Shown here in pieces: positions 47,733 to 59,977 of a stretch of DNA of 64,000 bases. Source of the stretch: Ehretia macrophylla (taxonomy: Eukaryota; Streptophyta; Magnoliopsida; Boraginales; Ehretiaceae). The stretch lies in contig CM075770.1 in assembly GCA_037974665.1 (NCBI GenBank), forward strand, positions 136,501-200,500, in the 5' to 3' direction. The position numbers and the translations under genes are program-made. The notes below the pieces were generated by a model. It was not told where the DNA came from and did no database searches. It was given only the letters and a program-made list of their open reading frames with translations. How positions within the stretch are numbered: the first letter of the stretch is position 1; every line of letters begins with the position of its first letter.

Positions 47733-50700
47733 AGCTAGCCTACTCGGCTGCGCCTGATTTTAGTGCCCAAAATTGAACATTTTTATCAGTTTTGGGACAC
47801 TTTTCTTCTTTTGCGCTATTTTTTTGTCCCAGATTGTACGTCGTGAGTCGCGAAAATGACAACAACCTAATCCATCACATTTCTATTATCGAATCCCACG
47901 GCACCTTAGGCAAGACAACTTCGCTTCACGTAGAGACTGGGCCCACAAACCGAGGGGCGTAGGGCTTATGACTAGGTATCCGTCGCTCCGGTGCCCATAA
48001 CCTTTGATCCTCAAGGAGTTACGTGGCGCACAGCATACCATTGGAAAGCTCTCCGAGAGCTCTCTACGACGGGTGCAGCAAGCCTACTCTGTTGCACCCC
48101 TTTTCAGAGCACAAAATCGATCGTTTTTATCAGTTTTCGAATAATTTCTTCTCTTGTACTGTTTTTCCGTCCCGGATCGTACGTCGTGAGCCACGAAAAG
48201 GATGACAGCCTAATCCATCACATTTCTATTACCGAATAACATGGCACCTTGGGCAAGACAACTTCGCCTCACATAGAGGCTGGGCCCGCAAACCGAGGGC
48301 TTGGGGCTTGTGATCAGGTATCCGTCGCTCCGGTGCCTATAACTGTTGATCCGTAAAGAGTTACGTGGCGCACAGCGTACCGTTGGAAAGCTCTTCGAGA
48401 GCTCTACGACAGGGGAAGCTAGCCTACTCGACTGTGCTTGTTTTTGGAGCCCAAAATCGAATGTTTTCATCAATTTTGGGATACTTTTCTTCTTTTGCGT
48501 TGTTTTTTTGTCCCGGATCGTATGTCGTGAGCCGTGAAGAGGATGACAACCTAATACATCACATTTCTATTACCCAATCCCATTGCACCATGGGCAAGAA
48601 AACTTCACTTCACGTAGAGGCTGGGCCCGCAAACCGATGGCGTGGGGCTTGTGACCAAGTGTTATTCGCTCCGTTGCCCATAACTTTTGATCCGTAAGGA
48701 GTTACTTGGCGCACAACAAACCATTGGAAAGCTCTTCAAGAGCTCTACGACATGGGCTGCTAGCCTGCTCGGCTGCGCCTATTTTTAGAACCCAAAATCG
48801 AACAATTTCATCAATTTTAGGATACTTTTCTTCTCTTGTGCTATTTTTTTGTCCCGGATCGTACGTCATAAGCCGCGAAAAGGACGACAACCTAAACCAT
48901 CACATTTCAATTATCGAATCCCATGGCACCTTGGGCAAGAAAACTTCACTTCACGTAGAGACTGGGCCCGCAAACCGAGGGTGTTGGGCTTGTGACCTGG
49001 TATCCAACGCTCTGGTGCCATAACTTTTGATCCGTAAGGAGTTACGCGGCGCACAACATATTGTTGGAAAGCTCTCCGAGAGCTCTACGACGGGGGCAGC
49101 AAGCCTGCTCGGCTGTGCCTATTTTCGGAGCCCAAAATCAAATGTTTTCATCAGTTTCGGGATATTTTTGTTCTTTGGAGCTGTTTTTTCATCCCGGATC
49201 GTACGTCGTGAGCAGCGAAAAGGACGACAGCCTAAACCATCACATTTCTATTACCGAATCCCATGACATCTTGGACAAGACAACTTCGTCTCACGTAGAG
49301 GTTGGGCTCAAAAACCAGGGGCGTGGGGCTTGGGACCAGGTCTTCGTCGCTCCGGTGCCCATAACTTTTGATCCGTAAGGAGTTACGCGGCACACAATAT
49401 ACCGTTGGAAAGCTCTCCGACATCTCTACGACGGGGGAAGGAAGCCTGCTTGGCTGTGCCTATTTTTGGAGCCCAAAATTGAACATTTTCATCAGTTTTG
49501 GGACACTTTTCTTCTTTTGCGCTATTTTTTGGTCCCAGATCGTATGTTGTGTGTCTCGTAAAGGACGACAACCTAATTCATCACATTTCTATTGCCGAAT
49601 TCCATGGCACCTTGGGTAAGACAACTTCACTTCACAAAGAGGCTGGGCCGGCAAACCGAGGGTGTAGGGCTTTTGACTAGGTATCCGTCGCTCCAGTGCC
49701 CATAACTTTTGATCCGTAAGGAGTTACACGGCGCACATCTTACCGTTGAAAAGCTCTCTGAGAGCTCTACGTCGAGGGCAGTTTGCCTGCTAGGCTGCGC
49801 CCATTTTCGGAGCCCAAAATTGAATGTTTTTATCAATTTTGGAACACTTTTCTTCTTTGGCACTGATTTTCAGTTCCGGGTCGTACATCGTGACCCGCGA
49901 AAAGGATGACAACCTAATCCATAACATTTCTATTACCGAATCCCACGGCACCTTGGGCAAGACAACTTCGCTTCAAATAGAGACTGGGCCCACAAACCGA
50001 GGGCCTGGGGCTTGGGACCAAGTGTCCGTCGCTCCGGTGCCCATAACTTTTGATCCGTAAGGAGTTATGTGCCGAACAACATACAGTTGGAAAGCTCTCC
50101 GAGAGCTCTATGACGGGGGTAGCTAGCCTGCTCGACTGTGCTTCTTTTTGGAGCACAAAATCGAACGTTTTCTTAAGTTTCTGACATTTTTCTTCTTTTG
50201 CACTGTTTTTTCGGCCCGAATCGTACGTCGTGAGCCGCGAAAAGGACGACTACCAAATGCAACACATTTCTATTTTCGAATCCCATTCCACCTTGGGCAA
50301 GACAACTTCGCTTCACGTAGAGGCTGGGCCAGCAAACCGAGGGCGTAGGGCTTGTGACCAGGTGTTAGTTGCTCCGTTGCCCATAACTTCTGATCCGTAA
50401 GGAGTTACGCGGTGCACAGCAAACCGTTGGAAAGCTCTCCGAGAGCTCTACGACGTGGGTAGCAATCCTACTCAGTTGCGCCGGTTTTCAGAGCCCAAAA
50501 TTGAACGTTTTCATCAATTTTGGGAGACTTTTCTACTTTTGCGTTGTTTTTCCGTCCCGAATCGTACATCGTGAGCCTCGAAAAGGATGACAACCTAATC
50601 CATCACATTTCTATTACCGAATCCCTTAGCACCTTGGACAAGACAAATTCACTTCACGTAGAGGCTGGGCCCGCAATTCGAGGGCGTGGGGCTTATGACT

Positions 50701-53544
50701 AGGTATCCGTCGTTCCGGAGCCCTTCACTTTTGATCCGTAAGGAGTTACGCGGAGCACAGCATACTGTTGGAAAGCTCTCCGAGAGCTCTACGACAGGGG
50801 CAGCTAGACTACTCGGCTGCGCCTATTTTAGGAGCCCGAAATCGAACTTTTTATCAGTTTTGGGACACTTTTATTCTTTTGCGCTGTTTTTCAGTCCCGG
50901 ATCGTACGTCCTGAGCCGCGAAAAGGACGACAACCTAATCCCTCACAATTATATTACCGAATCCCATAGCACCTTGGGAATGACAACATCACTTCACGTA
51001 GAAGCTGGGCCCGAAACCGAGGTCGTGGGGCTTGTGACCAGGTTTACGTCGCTCCGGTGTCCAAAACTTTTTATCCGTAAAGAGTTACGCGGCGCACAGC
51101 ATACCGTTGGAAAGCTCTCTGAGAGCTCTACGACGGGTGCAGCAAGCCTGCTCGGTTACACCTATTTTCGAAGCCCAAAATCAAACTTTTTTATCAGTTT
51201 TGGGCCACTTTTATTCTTTTGTGCTATTTTTCTGTCCCGGATCGTACGTCCTGAGCCGTGAAAATGACGACAATCTAATCCATCACATTTCTATTACCGA
51301 ATCCCACGACAACTTGAGCAAGACAACATCACTTCATGTAGAGGCTAGGCCCGCAAACCGAGGGCATAGGGCTTATGACCAGGTATCTGTCGCTCCGGTT
51401 CCCATAACTTTTGATCCGTAAGGAGTTACATGGCGCACAACATACTGTTGGAAAGCTCTTCGAGAGCTCTAGGAAGTGGGCAACTAGCCTGCTAGGCTGC
51501 GCCTATTGTTGGAGCCCAAAATTGAACTTTTTATCAGTTTTGAAACACTTTTCTTCTTTTGCGCTGATTTTCTGTCCCGGATCGTACATCCTGAGCCATG
51601 AAAAGGACGACAACCTAATCCATCACATTTCTATTACCGAATCCCATAGCACCTTGGGCAAGACAACTTCGCTTCACGGAGAGGCTGTACCCGCAAACCG
51701 AGGGCGTGGGGCTTATGACCAGGTATCCGTCACTCTGATGCCCATAACTTTTGATCCATAAGGAGTTATGTGGCGCAAAGTATACTGTTGGAAAGCTCTA
51801 CGAGAGCTACACGACGTGGGCACCTAGCCTGCTCGGCTGCACCTATTTTTAAAGCCCAAAATTGAACATTTTCATCAATTTTGTGATACTTTTCTTCTTT
51901 TGCACTATTTTTTCGTTCCGGATCGTACGTTGTGAGCCGCGAAAAGGACGACAACCTAATCAATCACATTTCTTTTACCGAATCCCATAGCACCTTGGGC
52001 AAGACAACATCACTTCACGTAGAGGCTGGGCCGCAAACCGAGGGCATAGGGTTTATGACCAGGTATCCGTCGCTCCGGTGCCCATAACTTTTGATCTGTA
52101 AGGAGTTACGTGGCGCACAGTATACCGTTGGAAAACTCTTCAAGAGCTCTACAACTGGGGCAGCTAGCCTGCTCGGTTGCACCAATTTTTGGAGCCCAAA
52201 ATTGAACATTTTCATCAGTTTTAGGATACTTTTCTTTTTTTGCAATCTTTTTTCATCCTGGATCATACGCCGTGAGCAACAAAAAGGACGACAACCTAAT
52301 CCATAACATTTCTATTACAGAATCCCACTGCACCTTGGGCAAGATAACTTCACTTCACGTAGAAGCTGGGCCCGCAAACCGAGGGCGTGGGGCTTGTGAC
52401 CAGGTATCCGTCACTCCGGTGCCCATAACTTTTGATCCGTAAGGAGTTACGCGGTGCACAACATACTGTTGGAAAGCTCTTCGAGAGCTATAGGACGGGG
52501 ATAGCTAGCCTGCTCGGCTGCGCCTATTTTTGGAGCCCAAAATTGAACTTTTTATCAGTTTTGGAACACTTTTCTTCTTTTGAACTATTTTTTCATCCTA
52601 GATCATACATCCTGAGCCGCGAAAAAAGATGACAACCTAATCCATCACATTTTTATTACTGAATCCCATGGCACCTTGGGCAAGACAACTTCACTTCATG
52701 TAGAGGCTGGGCCCGCAAACCGAGGGCGTGGGGCTTATGACCAGGTATTCGTCGCTCCGGTTCCCATAACTTTTGATACGTAAAGAGTTACGGGGCGCAA
52801 AGCAAATCGTTGGAAAGCTCTTTGAGACCTCTATGACGGGGGCAGCTAGCCTGCTCGGCTGCGCCTATTTTTAGAGCCTAAAAATGAACATTTTCATCAG
52901 TTTCGGGACACTTTTCTTCTTTTACGGTGTGTATCCGTGCCGGATCGTACGTCGTGAGCCACGAAAAGAAGGACAACCTAATCCATCACATTTCTATTAC
53001 CGAATCCCTCGGCACCTTGGGCAAGACAACTTCGCCTCACGTAGAGGCTGGGCCTGCAAACCGAGGGCGAGGGGCTTATGAGCAGGTATTCGTCGCTTTG
53101 GTGCCCATAACTTTTGATCCGTAAGTAGTTACGTGGCGCAAAGCATACCGTTGGAAAGCTCTTCGAGAGCTCTACGACGGAGGCAGCTAGCCTGCTGGGC
53201 TGCGCCTATTTTCGGAGCCAAAAATCAAAAAATTTAATCAGTTTCGGGACACTTTTCTTCTTTTGCGCTGTTTTTTCATCCCGGATTGTAAGTCGTGAGC
53301 CGCAAAAAGGATGACAACCTATTCCATCACATTTCTATTACCGAATCCCACAGCACCTTGGGTAAGACAACTTCACTTCACGTAGAGGTTGGGCCCGCAA
53401 ACCGAGGGCGTGGGGCTTGTGACTAGGTATCCGTCGCTTTGGTGGCCATAACTTTTGATCCGTAAGGAGTTACGTGGCGCACAGCAAACCATTGGAAAGC
53501 TCTTCAAGAGCTCTACAACGGGGGAAACTAGCCTGCTCGGCTGT
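47733..53544 (-). repeat. Locally homogenised satellite subfamily (CTAGCCTG domain)
   Basis: CTAGCCTG, CTAGCCTA or CTAGACTA replaces CAAGCCTG near 47735, 48418, 48759, 50123, 50804, 51484, 51825, 52163, 52504, 52847, 53189 and 53529. Related CACCTAGCCTG monomers occur earlier in the array (43645, 45008). Confidence 0.65.
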
Positions 53545-56500
53545 TGTCACGCCTCAGCCCGGCCTATAAAGGTTAGACTAGGATGTAATCTAAACATTCA
53601 AGTCATATCTCGTACTTAATCGCTCATTAAAGTTTAACACTTAACGTTTTAGCCTAAACTCCACAATTTTTCAAAAAACCGACAGCATAACGGCTGTAAT
53701 TGGGCTCTTTAGTTTGATCTAATTCTCTAAACGCCTCAAAAATTCCAATCTCAATTTCATTTCCAACTAAGATTACTATTTACCATCAATTGAAACGCCT
53801 ACTAGTTATCTCGAAGTCTCGTTTGATTAATAACCTAGCATGATACTATGTCTCGTTTGTTTGTTAATCCTCGTTACCAAAGTAGCTGTTGATCTTAGCT
53901 TAACAATGAGTACCTGCTTAAGATTGGATACGTTCATTTTACTTAATCCTTACCTGATACTTCATAATCCTATGATAGGTACTAGCCAATAACGATAGCA
54001 AAAACGACCATAGTCGTGTCTATCTAGTTATGATCAATACAAGCCAAAATTAGACCCCAAATTATAACGGGGGTCATTTACAATACAATAACAAGCATCA
54101 TAAGAAATGAAAGTCTTCAAACAACATATCGTTCACAAAATGGACATAGTCAAGCAAGGCACGTAGGGCAAGCAATCATTCCAAGGAATCATCATTAGGC
54201 ACGTTGTCCTCGGGTACCTGTTCCTAGTCTTCTTCACCTGAGATGATAAAAGAGGGTGAGTCCTTATGAACTCAGCAAGGGGGAACGAGAAATAAGTTTT
54301 GAAACTCATTTTCTAGTTCAACTTATGAAAACCCTTTTTGCAAGCATGAATATATCACAAGTAAGTACATAATGTAATGTAGAAGTAAAGGAACACAATT
54401 ACCCGTTTTTCCTCCCCGAGGTCCTCTAGGAACCAAGCGAGAGTACTTATACACATAGTGAAAAGGATACGGTGAGCTTTTGCTCTCAGTTCATTTCTAG
54501 TATCAGTTGTTGCGACCGGCTTCAATTCATCCCCTTATCACGCCAAATGGGTGTACTCCGGATGTACCCCGAAATCCTATGACCCAACTCTCCGAGGAAG
54601 TCTAGCACCCAAGTGAGAGAGGGAATTGGACAATGGTAGTCACGGTTGCACCGACAAGTCCGATGCCGCCCGGTGTGCGTGAAACGCTACCATGCCAGAA
54701 TGAAAGGTTGCAACCTCGTATGCAATGCACATTTATGACATTTAATATATCACATTAGGAGGACAACAAAGTAGGTTGCCTCCGAGCAGTCATAAGATTG
54801 CACATTGACAAACAAACAAGCAAGGCACGATATGATAGGCAATTTCACTTGAAAAGCACATGGAGTTATATGAATATTAAATGGACAGCCAGGCAACGCA
54901 TGTAAATCAAGTCATATAACTCATTTCGAAGTTCACGTAATCAAATAATAGGATTATTCAACATGTAACGACATCTACGTGGGACCGGGTGCAAGAAAGG
55001 CTTACTTGTCAACATGTAATCATCAAAATCATGTTTAGGGCTATGAGGGAAACTACGGGCAACCTAATAATTACATAATCAAACACGATATCCATAGGAT
55101 CAACACTTAGTGAGTTTACCTAGTCATTAGGGTTTCATTTCATGCTCACCCGTGCGATTAAGCACTAAGTTGTCACATGATTAAACTCAAGCCATGCATT
55201 GATTAAGTCAAACACCCTCAAACATTCAAAACAGTCCACACAAAATTCCAATGCCACAATCCCAAGCATTTAATACAACAAAAGAAGTTACAATAATTTT
55301 TCTAAGCATATCAATAGGTGAAACCCTCACTGCAATGGACTGTATTCTCACAATCATTGAGACAAGCAAACAATCTCCAATTCCAGTGAACAAGATGTCA
55401 AATTAAATCTTAAGGAGTGAACTAAATTCAAAAACAAACCTCGCATCATTTGGAGTTCGGGTTCAAGAGTTATAGCCAAAAACCGTGAGATTACACAAAA
55501 CTGTCCAGATTTGCACACATTTCAATACTTGTCGTTTTTTAGGGCATTAGGGTCAGATTTAGCCTTAGTCCACTTCTAAAAAAAATGTCGAGACCTGAAA
55601 AATCTAGCATCACACCAATTTTCATGCATTTTGGATATCATTTACTAAGTCAAAACTGGTTCGTTCTACAAGGTCAGTGAATCTGCCAAAACCTGCTTCA
55701 TTTTTCCAGACTTTCCAGATTTAGACACATTTTGATATTTTGCCATTTTGAGGATCTTAGATTCAACATTAGCTTTGGCCTGTTTCTGTGAAAAGTGTTC
55801 AGAACTGGAAAAACTAGTTGTCTACAAATTTTCACGCATTTTCAACATCATTTACCTAGTCAAAATCACCTCGTACCAACAAGGCAGAAGGCTATCACAT
55901 ACCCGATTTCATCTATCATCACATTCTAGCCAAATATCTTGCCATGCATGTTTACAAAAGCTCATGAACACACATATATCACTAGTACAAAAGTACAGAT
56001 AGACATTTAAGGGCATGCATGTGGATTTTGAAAGCTTTTCAAGAAGTTTTAACCCTCATCTTAGCAAGACAACAAGAAGATGCATAAGACTCTTGATGAT
56101 GCACAATGACAACTCTTCTCCTTGCTTAGCCCAGAAACAACTTGGGATTTCTCTAATTTCCTAGCTAAGTTACCATGTTCTTAGTAGGTGCATGTGGTTA
56201 GAACAAGAAGAAAAGAAATGGAAGATAACAAACTCACCTAAGCCGAAATGGATGTGGTAAAGGCTTGCATGTGCATTTCTTTGCTCCTTGCTTTGCTTGA
56301 TCGAGTTCCTATGTAGCTTGGAGGTCTTGAAGAGCCTTAGGATGAAGAACTTACCTATGGAGTCTACAAATTCAGCTAGGTCCGAGAGAGAGAGGGAAGA
56401 AATGAGAGGGTGAGAGAACAATGAGGGAAAGAAAGAAGAATGAAAGAAAAATGAAAAGCCTTGGAGACTATGAAGGTTGGGTCGGCCTAGGGCCTTGAAA

Positions 56501-57131
56501 AATCAGAATTTTGTGTCTTCAAGAAGCATTTTGAATTGTCTAGTATGGGCATGGAGCTTGTGTCGAGAATATCGGGCCTTTGGGTAGAGTTTTGATCTAA
56601 ATTTTTTATGCATTGTGTCATAGATTGTCATAGGATGTCTAGGAATAGAATTTGAAATTGGAATGCATTCACAATGACAAGAGTTGGTCGGCCAAGGCTT
56701 GTGCAAAATCTGAATTTTTGTCTTGGTTGAGCAATATTTAATTGTGTGTTTGGATATGCAAAGAATAAAGAATAAAGAATGTCTAGCTTTTTGTGAGATT
56801 TTGTCTTCTAGTGGGTTGAATTAGCAATTTAATATTAGTTAGTGGAATTTGTAGGACTATTTAATGATTTAGTGCTTCGTGTAAGATGGTTTCTTGATTA
56901 GCATGAGGGCACGCTTTCCTAGGTTTAGGGCACGCACTACGAGGTAGGGCACAAAATACGACACGAATGCACGTTTCTCAAGCAAATGCACGCAATCCTA
57001 AATGAATGCACGTAATTCAATGCAAGGCACACAAAACGAAACACGACTCTTAAACCTAGGTCAAGGCATGCAAATCTAGGTTAGGGCACACAAAACGAGG
57101 TATCGCATGCAAATCGAGGTTGGGCCTCACA
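53545..57131 (-). mobile_element. LTR E, complete 3' LTR of a truncated minus-strand element (3587 bp)
   Basis: Plus-strand start TGTCACGCCTCAGCC follows satellite ending GCTGT; the end TTGGGCCTCACA meets a polypurine tract, so this is the 3' LTR. The flanking 5 bp GCTGT is the reverse complement of the ACAGC that flanks LTR B, so the two elements abut the same monomer position in the same orientation relative to satellite sense. Central sequence (54400-55400) is very close to LTR C, while the U3 minisatellite is the short type, so the copy may be mosaic. The first donor reads GTGAGT (56237); the second is destroyed (GT to AT, about 56059). TATAAG is intact at 54446-54451 (minus). Confidence 0.9.
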
Positions 57132-57144
57132 TCCTCCCCTCCTT
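57132..57144 (-). other. Polypurine tract of element E
   Basis: Reverse complement AAGGAGGGGAGGA, identical to that of element B, lies between the integrase stop and the LTR start. Confidence 0.9.
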
Positions 57145-57171
57145 AAAAGAATTTTATCCCGAAATTCAATA

Positions 57172-57850
57172 TTACCTTTGAAATAAAGCTGGATACTGTT
57201 GCTCCATCTGGTCTCGCCTTTCCCACGTTGCTTCTTCAACTCCATGATGATCCCACAACACTTTCACCATCGGTATAGATTTGCTGCGCAACTCCCGATC
57301 TTGCTGGTCTAGGATCCGAATGGGCTTCTCTTCATAAGACAAGTTCTCCCGAAGCTGCAATGGCTCTGGCTCCAAGATATGCGATGGATCAGGGTGATAC
57401 TTCCGTAGCATTGAAACATGAAAGACGTCGTGAATATTGGAGAGGTTTTGGGGTAGTGCCAGGCGATATGCCAACTTGCCAACCTTCTCAATTATCTCAA
57501 ATGGTCCTACAAATCTCAGGCTCAACTTTTCACCCTTGCCGTGTTTAATCAGTCCCCTCCGAGGTGATATCTTCAAGAATACCTTGTCGCCGACCTCAAA
57601 CTCTAGGCTCCGTCTCCGTCAGTCTGCATAACTTTTCTGCCTGCTTTGGGCGATAAGCATCCATTTCCGGATGAGGTAGATATTATCAACAGTCTTCATA
57701 AGTTCAGGTAGAAGGGTCGGGTCTTCGTCTCACCTACTTCATCCCAGTAAATTGGGGATCGACACTTACGTCCATACAATGCCTCAAATGGGGCCATCCC
57801 GATAGTGGCCTGATAACTGTTATTATAACCGAATTCCGCTAGAAACAGAT
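57172..57850 (-). pseudogene. Ty3/gypsy integrase (end of core, C-terminal region, chromodomain), broken
   Basis: Reading on the minus strand from 57850, the end of the integrase core is recognisable ([31 protein letters not shown]). The frame then shifts in the 57700-57740 region; the core frame runs to a stop at 57696 while the continuation lies in another frame. That second frame has an in-frame TGA at 57619-57621 where relatives usually have arginine, consistent with CpG decay (CGA to TGA). Below it, the rest is open to the natural stop at 57172: KVFLKISP, GPFEII, VFHVSMLRKY, VKVLW and EEATWE, close to the fragment at 3379-3793. With one frameshift, one nonsense codon and no upstream domains it is dead. 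It is cut at 57850 by LTR F. Confidence 0.9.
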
Positions 57851-59977
57851 TGTGATAACCCGAACCCGGCATGCATTTAATAGTACTTGACTGCATTTGA
57901 TTAAATGTTTAATTAGTTAAATCAACCAATTTGCACTATTTTAATATTTCTCTTGGAAGCATTTAGTAGTTATATATTGAACAATTAAAAGATTATTATC
58001 TATTTCTAATAATTATAGTAATTGAATTTATTCTCTTGTGATTAATTAAGTGTCATCTTAAATGTTAGTGTTTAATTGTATTTGACTACGTGTTTATATT
58101 AACTTTCATTTGTAACTTAATATTAACTTCATAATTCTTTAAAATATTCTAGAAATAGTTAAATTAATTATTCTTAAATGAATATTGATTATTTTGTTTG
58201 TTTTGATTATTTTAATAATTGGTTTTAATTGTCTTGCATTAAAATGCTCGGTTTTCAATTAAATGAAAAGTACTCCGAGCCGGAGTAAATTTTGAACTAT
58301 GTTACTTTCCGAAAATTATATTTTCTTAAATTCTTTGAGATTTAGTTGCTATTCTTTTATTGACGCAAAATGCATAGCATATCGAGAGCGATAGTTAGGA
58401 AATGATTTCTAGTCCTCAGCAAATAGTGAAAACTAGTATTTAGTATTTTAATTTTCGTGTTTTAAGTTGTATTTAACTAGAATAGGATTTATGTTAGTTG
58501 TTTTAGCTTTGAAATGCATGAAATTAAGCTTATTTGACCAATTCTTAAGTTGGTTTGACCATTGACCTTGTCATCTTATTTAACTTGTAACAATGCAAAA
58601 TAAAAAAAGAAACAAAAGCTGAAAAACAGTCTTGCAAGGGCCGAAAATGGAAGGAGAAAAAAAGGAAATTTCAACATTCAAATCTTCGATTCTTCGCGTG
58701 AGCTTACATGGGGTGGTTTCCGAGGCATTCTACGAGGTTTTCCTAGCGTCTAGGAGCGTCTAAGGTGAGGGTTTCATGTTTATTTGTGCATTTGAAAGTT
58801 TTGTGTGTTAAATTTGATTTTTGAGATTTATCCTTATATTGTTATTTAAATCATTTTGAGGCTTAAAGAATGTTCCTTAGCAATCGTAGAACATGTAATT
58901 ATAGCTTTTTAACATTTTCTACGGTTGAATATCGAAATTGAAATATAAATTGTTAATTGAATAGTAAATAGTGAATAGTAAACCCCCATTTCGATGAAGT
59001 TGCTCCGTTATGCGTTCTGTTGATGTAGGAAGGTGCTAGATATGCTAGAATGCCTAAATGTATGGTTTAATTGGAATGTGTAATGGAAAAACGGAGAAAA
59101 ATGGCTTAGTGAAAGTTGGGGTTGTTTAGGTCAAGTTTGGCATTTTATCGCTTTGCGTGATGGCATTGTCTTGGGAGGTCATGGAAGCACTTTTGGTGCA
59201 GTTGTGACATTGGTTGGGTAATCGGTTGAGGTAGTTGTAGTTAAAACGAGCAAATGGAGAAATCGGGGCTTTGCGGGAATCCTAGGGTAAAGTGGGGTTT
59301 TGTGGTCTTTAGTCGTCCTTTATGGTAACCTAGGAGGATTGGTGAAGACGATTTTCAAAACTCGTGGCTCGTTTGGAAGTAGTAGCGTTTGGTAAATTGG
59401 GGTCATTTTCGTGATTTTGTGTGTTTTCATAGAATATTGCTTATAGAATGCTTATATTGCTTATAGAATGCATATGTTGCCTATAGAATACTTATAATGC
59501 CTATAGAATTCTTGTTATTGCTTGATATTGTTAGTTGGTGTTGTTCTTGTTACTTATTTGATTGTAAATGCTTGTTAATGCTTATTACGCTTGTTAGAGT
59601 TGATTATTGATTTAAATGTTTAACAATTGTTGAATAATGCTTGATATCTCGTGTATCTCCTCTATTCTGTATTGTTGTGCTATCGCTCGTTTATCGCCTT
59701 GTATTGAGTCTTGCATTGCATAGTGTCAGGGCCTGAGTGATGGGCCTCTCCGGGTAGCCTCGGGTTGCCGGTGTTGGTTGCTCTAGCTCCGTGTCCTATT
59801 CCCTTTTCTCACTTGGGTTGCCTCCCACGGAGATTTGGGTCGTAGAATTGATGGTTACTCCCGGGGTATTCCAAATTGGTGTTATAAGGTGGTTGCGCAC
59901 TTATTGTCATCGTTGTCAACATCAAGTTCGAGATTGATGTATCGCTCGTAAAATGGTATATTGCTCGTATGAGTGAA
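57851..59977 (+). mobile_element. LTR F, 5' part of a diverged Ty3/gypsy LTR
   Basis: Starts TGTGATAACCCGAACCCGGC directly in the integrase core of element E, as an insertion would, with CAGAT as the left 5 bp. It is AT-rich and lacks the U3 minisatellite. It shares blocks with LTRs A-E: GGCCGAAAATGG (about 58639), the donor-like CTAAG|GTGAGGG (58765), and the TTTGGGTCGTAG block (about 59834) matching about 6235-6248 in LTR B. The right side ends without a CA terminus where satellite begins at about 59978, so the 3' part has been lost and no right target duplication exists. No coding sequence is recognised over these 2.1 kb. Confidence 0.7.

Larger units (their letters stand above)
41388..53544 (-). 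repeat. Satellite array 5, ~36 monomers, contains a 5-mer duplication and a foldback palindrome
   Basis: Continues array 4 across solo LTR D. A five-monomer block is duplicated (about 41700-43180 and about 43530-44890). From about 47733 to the array end most monomers carry AGCTAGCCTG or CTAGCCTG where other arrays have AGCAAGCCTG. The monomer count comes from the recurring TAACTTTTGATCCGTAAGG landmark at about 341 bp. At about 48061 the small palindrome has a 2-bp CT insertion. No gene supported; the longest open frame (50686-51261) spans more than one monomer only because of a 1-bp indel. Confidence 0.95.

Noticed and set aside
50686-51261. 191-codon open frame spanning more than one monomer (also 60931-61455 and 47045-47506)
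   Set aside because: The extra length comes from 1-bp indels that happen to link two satellite frames. The peptide is the same satellite translation and has no domain.
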